Source: Blattamonas nauphoetae (lineage: Eukaryota; Preaxostyla; Oxymonadida). Taken from it: a stretch of DNA of 64,000 nt. The translations under genes were made by a program, and so were the position numbers. This document shows positions 1 to 11,020 of this stretch, piece after piece. How positions within the stretch are numbered: the first letter of the stretch is position 1; each line of letters opens with the position of its first letter. Where the stretch lies: NCBI GenBank assembly GCA_033064195.1, contig JARBJD010000116.1, positions 143,980 to 207,979 on the forward strand. Direction: 5' to 3'. The notes under the pieces were generated by a model that saw only the letters and a list, made by a program, of their open reading frames with translations, did no database searches and had not been told where the DNA came from.

Positions 1-597
1 CGCGACAAGATAGAGCAGGGTTATCAAGAGTACATCCGAGAGACACACCGAAGACGACGAATTGAATCCCTTTCAGCGCAAGCTCTCCGTAGATCATTCA
101 ATGACATGGTTTCCCATTTTTTGCATAAACTATTCAGAACCAAAGTCTCAATCTTACAACTCGAACAAATCGAACCTTCTCGGATTCCTTCCAAAAGACT
201 GACAGATCAATCAATCCCGACAGCATATCCTCTCCCATGTCTTCTGCTTCTACACCACACAATTCACTCAACATGTCACTCCCTGTGGCAATCTCATTCA
301 CAAAGTCACGGCCAGCGACGAAAGAGACCATAAGTATCCCTCAATTGTGTTGTCATTCTCTCAGCTACATCGGCCCGACGGTCTGTCTCTGCCCCGCGGA
401 GATGTGACTTGCTCGACGTTGATTATTCGATGTCCCAACTCGAAGACTTCTGCTCTCGCCTAAAAACAAATAAACTATACACAACAAACCTTTCACAAAA
501 GCTGGGAAGCGAGAAGTCTCCCAATAGTTCGTCGTCGAGCTCTCCGAAATCGCAGAGACTCAGACACTCCCTCGTCACTCAACAGTCTCGACTCTGA
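1..597 (+). CDS. 3' part of an unidentified coiled-coil/Ser-rich protein, three exons
   Basis: The frame is open from the first base, so the 5' part lies outside the window. I read three exons, 1-108, 138-333 and 365-597, joined by two tiny GT-AG introns (109-137, 29 nt; 334-364, 31 nt). The splices keep one frame and end at TGA after 179 codons. The start is charged and helical (RDKIEQGYQEYIRE). The tail is Ser-rich with a run of six Ser followed by PKSQRLR. I recognise no domain. The introns matter because the unspliced frames look unrelated and would be taken for separate tiny genes. The gene boundary at the stop is reasonably secure; the function is unknown. Confidence 0.6.
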
Positions 598-937
598 CTG
601 GATCTGTGTTTAATTTCGATGATTGGGTATCCTTCTGTTGTATATATTGATAGCTCGTTCTCTCCTTGCTCTTATGTTCCTTCTGAGTTTGTTTTGCGAC
701 TTTTGATTTACCATGTATTCCCACTCCTCTGCACTTCATAAGAAGAATTCAAATGCACCTTAAACCCTTAATTGAAGGGTGGGTGTCGGAAAAAGTTGTT
801 TTGATCGCATTAATTTAGATATTCACCTGGATTCATAGATCAGCCCATCAGAATAAACGAAAGAAACCGTTTCCTAATTTCATCCCTTACATCATCTCTC
901 ACCACATTATTTTGATCTTCATTCAGAGTTTATTCGT
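598..937. other. intergenic, nothing recognised
   Basis: AT-rich spacer between two plus-strand genes. It must hold the terminator of the first and the promoter of the second, but no specific signal stands out. Confidence 0.5.
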
Positions 938-1700
938 ATGGAAGAGACTGTACTTCCTTCAGGCAGCCCTCTCGAAGAAACAGCGGACGATGATACATTC
1001 CCTGATGTCCAAAATGACATCGATGCCCCAATCCCACGTTTCTCTCAAAATCAGATAAATGAACTCACAAACACATACAATCTCTATATCAAGAAAAAAA
1101 TCCCTGATATTGTCAGCTTTCTTCTTTCTCACCGTACATCTCAACTTTTCTTCGCAGATTACCTATCAGGACGCTGTCACTGCAATGCGGGCGGCTGGAT
1201 ACTTAGTTCTTGACAAGGATGTCAGAAAGGCCAACCAAGAATTCAATGACGGTGGGGATATGGTTTCATTGGATGTCTTCTTAAAAATCATCTCAACCAT
1301 CCCAATTGTCCAACCAGATGAAATAGACACAGCAATGGATATTGTTCCTCGCGAAGATGTTTGTTTCCACTCTTATTTTCATCAACATTCCTTTCTCGTT
1401 GAGCAGGAAGACCCAAAAAATGTTGATCTCCAAAAACTGCGGACAATACTTCTGACAGAAGGGGAGCGTATGACCATTGAAGAATGTGATCACTTATTCC
1501 GTGAAATCATCCCACCACCTCCGCCAGAAGATCCAAAGAAGAAGAAAAAGCCAGTCAAGAAGAAGAAGAACGGAGAGCCGGAAGAAGAAGCGAAACCCAA
1601 AATCATTCTGAAATTGGATCGGTTCATTGATCTTGTTCCTCAGCGAATCCTCATTGAACAGCAGCCGACTGTTGTTGAGACAAAAAAGAAGAAGAAATGA
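938..1700 (+). CDS. small EF-hand-like protein, possibly DRC8/EFCAB2-like
   Basis: The first ATG opens an acidic N-terminus (MEETVLPSGSPLEETADDD). The frame then joins a second frame through an intron at about 1112-1157 (46 nt, acceptor TTCGCAG). A second, in-frame 48-nt stretch at 1359-1406 starts GTTTGTTT and ends GAGCAG; it is probably also an intron, which would remove a hydrophobic insert. The spliced protein reads as two weak EF-hand pairs: ITYQDAVTAMRAAGYLV then VSLDVFLKII, and VDLQKLRTILLTEGERMTIEE then LKLDRFIDLV. The spacing resembles the calmodulin-like axonemal protein DRC8/EFCAB2, which helps tether dynein regulators to doublet microtubules. The calcium loops are degenerate, so binding is doubtful. 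The Pro/Lys-rich linker and Lys tail are unusual. Family assignment is tentative. Confidence 0.5.
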
Positions 1701-1901
1701 AAAACGTTCTCAACTCCATTAATTCTTCACCTCACTGTTCATCTTTCTTTGATTCTTCCTTTCATGCTTGTTTTTTGCGATTATTAACCATTTTTTCTCT
1801 GGCCACCCTTCATTTGTTGGAGAGATAACAGGTCTAAAATCGTTAAGGGCCATCCAAATTCCATTTTCCTCCATTGGATAAAGCATTCCAATTTTAGCTC
1901 A

Positions 1902-4900
1902 ATGTCATATTCTACCCCTCGAGAGCGTGGAATCACGTTTACCTTACATGAGGACGGTGTTGTTGCGTTTGGTGAGCCTGTTCTTAAAACACCCTTCGTC
2001 TATCTGACTCTGCCGATATTTTCGCCTGGATCAGATCTTGAAACAGCACAGATTCACTCCTTCTACACGAGGATGTTTCTGACAAGACAAATGGGAACCA
2101 TGATATTCATCTGTGATGATTCTCATTCTCTCCTTCTCGTGTCTCTCCCTCTTCCTTTACAAAACACACTCAAATTCATTCAAACGAAACCATCCGAACT
2201 GGATCTCAACAATCATATCAGAAGTCTGGAAAACCTTCTCCCTATTCCGACCTCCACTGCTCAGTTGATCTCTTTCAGTAATCCATCTCACACGACCCGT
2301 AATGCAACAATTTCTTCAGTCATTCCAGTTAGAATGCCACCTGATTCGGAAAGAGAGCTGATCTTATCTTCGCCATCGGGATGGACTGATGATAACTGCT
2401 TGATAGTGCACTTTTCCAATGGCATCGTTAAACTTGTCCATATCATTCAAATGCAGGTCTATCGTTTTGATGTCTCCAAAATTGCGTCAAATGCAATTGG
2501 AAGTCAAATCGTTTCTGTCTCTATTCAGACTGTGTCTATCTCCCAACAGAATCCGCCAATTCTCTCATTATCTCTCTTGATTGATGCAGAAACACAGCAT
2601 CCATCCTCTCAAATCGTTCAAATCCCTCTTTCAACATTTTTCAACGCTCTTCACAAACTAGATACGTCGTTCTCGCCATCTTTTGGAGACGACGATGAAG
2701 ATGTCGCATTCATTCAAAATGAGTTGGAATGTGAATTCGTCCGAGAAGTTAACCCTCCTGCCCCACAGTCACTGCAAGAAGCCTTCCAAAATCGGTTCAA
2801 AAACAAATCAACTGCTTCGAGATTTGGAGTCCGCTCCGACCCGTACCCAATCACCTCAATCCCCGCTGGATTTCCTTCCGCGACTGAGTTCCGAACATAT
2901 CTGCTTGCGAAGAAGGTCTTTCCGTCGAAGCAGAGGCTGCTGATCTATTCGCAGATCCTGAACCTGCCCCTCTCTCCCGACGCCTTCCAACGAACGTCCA
3001 AAAAGCGCCTTCCTCCGCACCTCCTCCGCCACGTCCCGCGTGTCTACCAATTCCCCCCCGAAATGGAGCACCTGTCAGTGCGGTTCTTCAAGCTGCTGCG
3101 GATGCTCGCTGTGTGGAGCCCGATCTTCGAAGACGTCGGAGGCGAGCCTGTCCAGTTCGTTGTCCCGATTGATCTTCGCGAGGACCTCTTCGACGCACAG
3201 TGGAAGGGAATGGGGACGATCACAAACGAAAATTATGGGCTGTCTGAAGGGATTACGAACTCGGTGATGAACAGAGCGAGGGAGCTGTCGAGGGAGATGA
3301 CGAAGGAGGAGAACACAAACATGATGCTGCACTGGGCGAAGGTGTTCAACCATCCTCTCCCCGCCCACCAATCTGTCCTCACTGGGCTGCTCCCGACAGA
3401 CAACCCTTTCATCGAGAACCACACCTTCGCCCTGACTCTGACTCCTCGCCCTGTCATCTTTCCAGTGACATTCCTTGTCCACACGTCAATCCTCCCTTTC
3501 TTCATTTTCCCGCTGATCACGCACATCCACTCAGACTTCCTCTGTTTTGAGATTCTGCTCGGGCTTCTGCAGACAGTCTGTTGGGATTGGTTCGTCGACT
3601 TCCATCCATCGCATCCGTTCACCAGCCACCCCAACTCTTCAGTCGCGCACTCGTCGGCTGTTCTTCCGTCGCACTCCTCTCTCCCCCACTCCCTCCACTC
3701 CCATCCTCCTTTCGCGTCGTGTGCCCCGCATTCGTTTCTGGCGAAAGGGGAGACGTTGCTGCAGTCACTCCAACCAGAACTCTTTTCCCACTTCTCCAGA
3801 CACAACATCTCGTCGAAGTCGTATCTGTGGTATCCCCTCTTCACGTTCTTCTCTGTCCTCTTTCCAACCGACCTCACACCCCCTCTCTCCGACGTGATCA
3901 GCGGAAAGTGGAAGGCTGAGCGAGAATTGGAGGAGGGCCTGGAGAGAACGAGAGCAGACCGACCCCGCACAACCCCTGCCAACTCCTTCATGTCCGACTT
4001 CTCCCTCCACTCCGTCCAGTCCGAGCAGACTTTGGACGACGAGTGGATGCTCATCCTTGATCACATCATTGCATTCCCTCCCACATCCCACAGCATCCCG
4101 TTCTCGCTTGCACTCGCATTGGGACTGAACATGATTCTGGACGACTGGATGATGCACACGAAGTGCGATGAAGATGTGATTGTTGTTCTGAATAAAGTGA
4201 ACAGACCGCAGAAGAAGAATGAGGGGACGAGTGGGCGTGAGCCCTCCTCGATCCGTCTGCCTGCTCGAACACTTGTTGACACAGCCATCCAAATTGTGAA
4301 GACATGCCCTGCCTCACTCTCGTCCCTCTTTGAGCACACCCCTTCCTTCGTTGCTCTCCCTCATTCTCTCTCCTCACAAACTGTGTCGTCTCCAAACAAA
4401 TCCATGTCATTCGTCGATGTTGGTGACGAGTCAGACAACACACTGCCACAAGCGTCGTTCTGTCCGATCACTCTTTCTGGGCTGATGTACACACCGTTCA
4501 CACGATTCCCGCTGAACCGAGTTCGGAGAGAGGAGGAAGCTCGGGCAAGTCAGGAAAGGAAGTTTGGGAAAGAGAGAGCAAAGAAAGAACTTGAGCTTGT
4601 TGAGTGGGTTCTGAAAGAAGAGCAGGAAAACAGAGAAAGGGATGAGATGAATCGGAAACGGATGGAAAGAGAGAAGAAGCGAGAAGAGAGGCAAGCTGAG
4701 ATTGAGAGAAGGAAGGACGAACTCCGCGAACGCCGAATGAAAAGAGAGGACGAACGGAATGCTCGAGAAATCCGAATCTGGGATCGGTTGAAGAAGGACG
4801 AGGAGAACCTGCAGGAGCGAATGAAAGAGCGAGGGGTGTGGCTCGAGGCGGATGAGCGCGTTTTGGGAGTTGAGGCCGATCGGTTGGAAACAGGCCGGGT

Positions 4901-6211
4901 TTGGCGGGAAGAGGACGAGAGGTTGAGAAGAGACGAGGAGGAGAGAATGGAAGGGGTGAACAGGAGAGAGCGAGAATGGCTGATGGAGGAAGCAAAGAAC
5001 GAAGCGTTGCGAACAGCCTCGACTTCCATTGAAGAACAACTTCGGTTTGGAATTCTTTTCTGTTCTCATCTGTTTTCCTTCCTGTTCAACCCTTTCCCTG
5101 TCTTTCTTGGTCTTCTCTCTTCAGAATCCGTCGATCCATCCGCCATCTCCGCCAAGCCGAAGAGAACCAGGCTGACGATGAACGGCAGCGACAAACAGAA
5201 TGGATCAAGCGACAGGAGCTGGCGCATGTGGTTGAGAATGGGATGGATGGGGTGAGGAGAGAGGGGCGAGTGAACGAGCAAGCTGAAGACAGAAGGCTAA
5301 GCAAAGAAGAGGACCGAAGAGAATGGAATGAAGGAAGGCGAAGAGAACGAGAGCGATTCGTGGAAGAGGCAGAGGAGAGAGAAGAGAGACGAAGGGTGGA
5401 GCGGAGAAGGCGGGTGGGGATGAAGAGCGAAGTGGAGGATCAGATGGAAAGGGTTGAGAGAGGAATCTATGAGCCGTATTCACTTCCGTCTTCCCGTGTC
5501 GCTCCAAACACCATCCAACGTGATCCCTCACAACATCCATCGGATACGCATGCAACTCCCTCTGTCCCGCAAAATGAGCGGCCTCAGGAGAGAGCACAAA
5601 TGACCATCTCATCAGAAGCACAACCCAAGGGTACAACCAGAACTCCTCCGAAAGTGCGATTTCCTTCTCATGAAGCATCTCCATTGAGAGGGCAAGACGA
5701 GCTGAGGGAAAGAAGAGAGGATCGACACCCACACCATCACCAAAGATCGGAGGCTCTTCACAACCCGCAGGAACCTCGTCGGTCTCTGTTTGTGGACCCC
5801 TCTCCTCTCAGGTTCCCGTCGGCACCTCACTTTCCGGCATTGCGTTCAGCAGACCCCGCTTTTGCTGCGGAAATGGAATTTGCGATGCAGAAATCGAACA
5901 GCGCGCAGAGAGATGTGGAAGAGAGTGAGAGAATGCGAACAGCAAAGATGGGAGAGATGGAAGAGCGAAGGAGGATGCGAGAGGAGAGGCGGAACGAGGA
6001 GAAGGAGAGCTTCAGAAAGATGCGGGAGGAACAGTTGGCGGCCATGCAGACGACGTTTGAGGCGATGAACAGCGGGGAGACTCGACAGAAGATTCGAAAG
6101 CGGGTGGGAATGGACACACAGACACAGAGAGTGTTGAAAGAGCGAAAACGAGTGGCAGTGGACTTGCTGTCAGAAATGAATCTGAACGAATCGGCATCGA
6201 TTCTGAGATGA
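1902..6211 (+). CDS. TBC1D31-like: TBC1D31-like protein: inactive-looking TBC fold plus long coiled coil
   Basis: Two exons, 1902-5044 and 5125-6211, are joined by an 80-nt intron (GTTTGGAATT...CTTCAG), giving about 1,409 residues. Residues about 340-720 match the order of motifs in TBC1D31 (WDR67): LLIYSQILNLPLS, FKLLRMLAVWSPIFEDV, HIHSDFLCFEILLG, WDWFVDFHP, HNISSKSYLWYPLFTFF. From about residue 865 to the end lies a highly charged Arg/Glu coiled coil, as in that family. In animals TBC1D31 is a centriolar-satellite scaffold that acts on OFD1 and ciliogenesis; its TBC domain lacks the GAP finger residues. The first 290 residues are all-beta-like but I cannot see clear WD40 repeats, so the propeller may be diverged. 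The gene stands alone between spacers, co-directional with its left neighbour. A basal-body role is inference. Confidence 0.62.
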
Positions 6212-6824
6212 GACAAGCATCCAACACCCGATCACCTCTGATTCACCGTGTCGCACTTGGAGAAGCTCAAATCGGTATAACGATCCGTTCACATGAGATC
6301 CTCGTGTTACTTGTGATTGAATTGTTGGAATACAATTGTGAGATGAAAGAAACCAGTTTTCATTCACTCTAAAGCGATGGGAGTTATTGATCGGTGGCGA
6401 TTAACGAACTATGTCACTCCTTTTTCATTTCTTGCGTCATTTTAACATTATATCGTGAAGTGGCAGTCTATTTCATGTGGAAACAGAATAAAAAATCTAT
6501 CTGTGAAATCGGGTGAGATGAGAAAGGCAAAATGATTGTCGAATGTCTCAGCGACATCATCCTCTAATCACAAAGACTGTTGAAGTCGAGAATAGTCACT
6601 ATCTTGACAATGAGCACATCTGCATTCCAGATTTCGGCTCTCAACAATCCATCATTCGATGTCCTCCCCTATCGATGTTTCATCCCGATGAACAGGTCCA
6701 GAAACGTCATCACTGAGTTCAGATTGACTTGATTGAGACACGTTTCCTTTCAAAAATGATCCGTTAAACACGAATCCCGCTTGGTCCAGTTGTAATCCAG
6801 TCAGTGGTTCAACGCAAGCACGCA
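6212..6824. other. intergenic, nothing recognised
   Basis: Spacer downstream of the TBC1D31-like gene. Short open frames only; no RNA gene or repeat seen before the fold-back begins. Confidence 0.5.
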
Positions 6825-7205
6825 ATCAGTTGGTTTCGATGGGTTGGCAACTTAAAATGAACACGAAGAAAGGGGAGATCATCATTCCACCAAGTATTTT
6901 ATCCACAGTATGCTCTATTTCATTCACAGATTACTCATATACACCAAACTTCATCATAAAATCATAGCAACACGTGAAATGACACTTAGGAGAAGAGCCT
7001 TCTGACACTCCATTTTCAGTCAGTTTTCAGATTCCGGGAAAGGTGAATCACTTCACGTGTTGCTATGATTTTATGATGAAGTTTGGTGTATATGAGTAAT
7101 CTGAGAAGGAAATAGAGCATACTGTGGATAAAATACTTGGTGGAATGATGATCTCCCCTTTCTTCGTGTTCATTTTAAGTTGCCAACCCATCGAAACCAA
7201 CTGAT
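6825..7205. repeat. large fold-back (inverted repeat), arms about 159 bp
   Basis: The left arm (6825 to about 6983) starts ATCAGTTGGTTTCGATGGG; the right arm (about 7047-7205) ends with its exact complement. I count only about three mismatches over the arms. The loop is about 63 bp. No target duplication is clear at the edges (TGC/GCA-like bases only) and no coding frame is inside. Either it is a fold-back/MITE-type element or a locus making a long hairpin RNA. The high identity of the arms says it is recent or kept intact. Confidence 0.9.
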
Positions 7206-7735
7206 GTGCAATTAAAACCGATGCTTGGGTTGATCGCACATTGTTTTCATTTAACTGATTAATACGTAAAGAGAATTAAGGAGGATGTCAATGAGTGCAT
7301 GAAAATGACAAAGGCAGTGGCATTGATAGTGACGACTTGATGGTGATACTTTTTTCTCATGATCTTGATTGAAGGTCGTCATGATTCAAGAATGATGTGG
7401 GTGTGCCTATTGGCCAGGGGAAGCTTTCTTGGGAGATAGAAAAACATCACCTCCAGAAAGATTGACAGAGAAGTGATGAAGCCCCTAAAAGTTTCGTAAT
7501 GGGATGATTGTTCAAAAGAGATGTTCAACACCAGTCCTCCACATCTTGAGACGGTCTAATCTGTCCTCTACCGAACTCTTTTGTGTGAATGTGGCCGAAT
7601 TACAGTTTATCTTTGGTATGACCCTCGATTAAAGATAATAGACATGGGACATAATTCTTTTTCGGGACATAATTCCGTCTTTGAGCGATCTATAGACAAG
7701 TACGGTCTAATATTTGTGAATATTATTCGTGAACT
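7206..7735. other. intergenic, nothing recognised
   Basis: No convincing gene. A 60-codon frame near 7581 has no recognisable features and is probably chance. The stretch ends at the target site of the hAT-type element. Confidence 0.45.
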
Positions 7736-7743
7736 GGTATGTT

Positions 7744-10061
7744 TAGGCTTGTCTGACCGGCACTGACCGGTCAGTTTTCACCGAAAAGTACTGACGGTCA
7801 CTGACCGGAGAAATACCAGAACCCATAGTCCAGAGTTACAATTTCTCCGAAGTGTTTTCATTTTGATCCGAGATTTGCAGAAATCCCATGAAAATCAACG
7901 TAATTTCTGCTGCAGATGATTGGATTGAATTATTGTCACTTCATTCAGGCCGTCTCACTCTTCTTTACAGGCATTTGAAGATCGTGCGGTTCTTCAAAAC
8001 AGTTATGGACGGATGATCGTTCTGATTCGTCATCTCTTACAGAAACCATTATAGCTGCAAGTCCTACTTCTGTGAAATGAATCACAACGACATATTCATT
8101 TGACAATAATGCAAGAAAAGATGGTATTGTGATGTCATCCGACTCATTCTCATTTCGCTCATCAATCCCCTTATTATCCCTAAATTCATCTCATCTCGTT
8201 TTTTTTCTTCTATTTTCTCAGGATCTCTTGCCTCTGCTGTTCCATCATCGTCTTGTACGATCTGCTGCATGCCGTTTTCTTCACGGTCAAGTTCCAGTTC
8301 TATCCTAGCTGTTTATGTGGAAATCTCATTGATCTTTGTCGTCGGTTTGATTCTTGGATATTCTTGGGGTGATCGTTCCATCTCAGTCCAACCAAAAAGG
8401 GTCGAATCTTTGATTTCAGAGGCGAATCTGAATTTACCACCCACAACGACAGCAGATACACTCCCTCCATTCATTTCATTCCATCTCCACTGCCACTACT
8501 ATTCTCTAGCCATCAACCACAATGAAGTGAGATTTTACAAAACCGAAACAACGTCCAGAACCATCGATCAAACAGCAACGAACAGAAAAGAAGAGAAGTA
8601 GTTTGTCACACATGTTCCTCATCTCTTATTCCAACTCTCTGTCCATTCAGAAACTCAATGTTGTGCTGAAGTTGATTCTCGATAAGGTTGGAGGGAAGAA
8701 TCCGGATCTCGTTGTGAAAGTTTGATGATCAGTGCAAACATAGACCAAGACTGGACTTATTGTATTGTCATTTCTCGCTTTACTTCATCTGGTCTTCATC
8801 AACAAAACAACACTCGATGTGAATGTCAAAACTAAATAAAATCTGAGAGATTAAGTGAACGGGATCTTCTCCAGCCGACTGATTGTGGAGAAAGGAGAAT
8901 GTCTGTGACAAGACCAGATGATTTCTCCAACAGCTGCTGACTGACACTTGTGACAACGAAAAGATTGGAGGGTACGTGGATGAACATCAGATGCACTCCC
9001 TGCACACAGCCATCCACATACTCCACAACTGTCAACTTCTTCTCTGCTGCGTTAGAAGGGGAGAAGCCCATCCGATGTGGGGAGTCCATCTGACAAGTGC
9101 GGTGAGTGAGGAACAGTGTCAGAGTGCTCAGACAGATCGAGGAAGCCGAACTGAGAAGGCGGTGGAGAGACGATGGTTGGGTTTGGAGTGTGTTGAAGGC
9201 TGTCGACGCTGCCGTTCTATTATGGGTGTGTTGGTGTTGGGTTCCCTTTCGACTAGAGAGTGGCTGGGAGAAACTCATGCCCTTCGATTGTTGCTGTGTC
9301 GTCGGCCACGGCAACACCTGATGAGACGATTGCCGGCATTGGTGCAACATCAAGTTCTGTCTGATGAGTAGGATCTTGTCGAGGAAGGTCGTTTCGGAGG
9401 GAATTTGGACTTTCCTGGCATAAACAGCAGGAGGGATAACTTCAATCGCATGTTGGTCAGTATCCCACAAGTGCTAGAGAGCAGCAGTGGCAGAAATCCG
9501 AAGTGGCGTCAGGGCAGAGGGAAAGCAGACAAGAGAGTCATACTCGATAGAGATATGATGGAGAGGAGTGAACGGGGACAACAAAAGTCTGAGAGGTAGA
9601 AAAAGGAGGAAAAGAGACTTGATTAGATGGACTGATGACGTCGCAATGAATGGAAGTCTGAAATCAACAAAAAAGAGATTGAAATGCGAAAGAAGACCTA
9701 GAAACTGTCCTGTGACTTCGATTCACGATGAGAGCAAAAGATTGAGGAGACGTCATCAAGATGTGTGTTTCGGCTCCGATTAGTCCTGAATCCCGTATTG
9801 AGGTCGATTATCTGAAGAAAAGTGAGAATAAGACAGAGATGGTGAGAAAAAATCAGTTCCAACGAACGAGGAACGTAGAGCCGAACAAATAATTGAAACC
9901 AGAGTGCCAAACGGTATCCAGAAGCAGCTTCCAACATGCATATCTGTAAATGTCTTAGTTTCTTGTTCATAGCACGTGATTTCATGTTCAGGTTAGATCT
10001 GACCCTTTGAAAAATTTCGGACTGACACTGACCGGCACTTTTGGCCGGTCAGACAAGCCTA
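7744..10061. mobile_element. hAT-type DNA transposon, non-autonomous, 2.3 kb
   Basis: Both ends carry the same 18-bp inverted repeat, TAGGCTTGTCTGACCGGC. The flanks are an exact 8-bp duplication, GGTATGTT, at 7736-7743 and 10062-10069. Eight-bp duplications with TAG/CAG-type ends are the hallmark of the hAT superfamily. Further CTGACCGG motifs cluster just inside each end, as hAT subterminal binding sites do. No transposase is visible inside. Instead there are spliced coding exons on the minus strand (8832-9588), so this may be a gene-capturing derivative mobilised in trans. Perfect ends and duplication suggest a fairly recent insertion. Confidence 0.9.
8832..9588 (-). CDS. spliced gene piece of unknown function inside the hAT element
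   Basis: Reading leftwards, a 45-nt exon (9588-9544) encodes TFVVPVHSSPSYLYR. A 70-nt intron (9543-9474, GTATGACTC...CTCTAG) joins it in phase to a longer exon that begins HLWDTDQHAIEVIPPAVYAR and closes at TAG near 8832 after NLSDFI. The last 70 residues (TVVEYVDGCVQGVHLMFIHV onward) look like folded protein. The middle is Ser/Gln/His-rich and may hide another intron. I do not recognise the family. Upstream coding may continue toward 9800, but I could not place further exons. It lies wholly within the transposon, so it may be a captured fragment of a host gene rather than a working gene. Confidence 0.4.
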
Positions 10062-10069
10062 GGTATGTT

Positions 10070-10652
10070 CACGCCACAAAAGTCAATGGAAAGGTAAAAT
10101 TGTCTTGAAGTGGAGAAAGGAAAATCAAGGTATGATCTTCCCACAACCAATGTGAAAAGGTCTCCGTTCTCCGAGAAAACTCATATCCCAATCCTTCTCA
10201 CCTGCCACGTCTCAGATGACATGACGAAAACTTAATACCAAGAGTCCAAAAATATTGATAAACTCGATAATGGATGTGATCAAACAGCCTAAATACCCTC
10301 TTGCCCGCTCAAAAATCCCCGATCAAGGATCCTGACTTCGAGATTTGCCAACTCGCGGACAATGACCTGATGTTCGCTGAAATGCTATTCGGGTGTGTTT
10401 TCCTTCATACACAACTCAATTGATCAATTTTTTCAACAACAATTGTTTCATCACTTTTCTTGCCAATATCTCCCTGTTTCCTTCATCACTCAATTTCCTT
10501 CTTGTTTTTCACATTTTTCAGTGTTTATCCATCCAACTTTGTTGATTCAACAAATTAGACGAACAGGTTGGTCACTCCACCAATCCAAAAGGATCCAGCC
10601 TCTTTTCCGTGTTTTGCACGTTTGCTCTCTTTCTCATTCTAGGGAGGAGCAA
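10070..10652. other. intergenic, no supported gene
   Basis: AT-rich. A Phe/Ser-rich open frame from 10395 has the composition of translated non-coding DNA; I do not call it. Confidence 0.4.
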
Positions 10653-10696
10653 TTGTCCGGACAAGGTGAGGCGCTGTCCGTCCTCGGACAGCGCCT
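10653..10696. repeat. two adjacent perfect hairpins with TGTCCG motifs
   Basis: TTGTCCGGACAA (10653-10664) is a 12-base palindrome. A few bases on, AGGCGCTGTCCG (10669-10680) pairs perfectly with 10685-10696 across a 4-base TCCT loop. Both are built from GTCC/GGAC blocks. This could be a transcript hairpin or subterminal transposon sites; related TGTCC blocks recur at 13790-14130. Confidence 0.7.
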
Positions 10697-11020
10697 AATT
10701 AGGAGACCCCCACTGGTAAGTTTTGAAGAAGGGCATGATCTACGTTGACAGGTGAGAATTGACTCAACTCAAGAATTTAATCTCTTAACATGAATAATAT
10801 GTTGTTCTTCAGACAGTACTGTAATGTGTTTCTTCTGTAAACAGTTCGAAATCGACCTGTGCTCATGACTCGAAGTTGAAAGAGAAAATGATGATGGAAG
10901 ACTTGAACAGGATGTGAATGATGAGAGAGAGGAAAGGAAGGAAGAGAAAGAAGATGGGATCCAACGTCTTGCAGTCTTTGATCAAAGAATTGACATTTCC
11001 AAACAACTATCTTTGAGAGC

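Noticed and set aside
4431-5069. Minus-strand Phe/Leu/Ser-rich frames opposite the TBC1D31-like coiled coil
   Set aside because: Shadow frames produced by Arg/Glu-rich codons on the plus strand.
7581-7766. Small plus-strand open frame as a gene
   Set aside because: No domain, no splice partner, and it crosses into the hAT target site and end.
8269-8601. Plus-strand frame with one hydrophobic stretch inside the hAT element
   Set aside because: It could be an exon, but I see no clear splice sites or family; composition changes abruptly after 8450.
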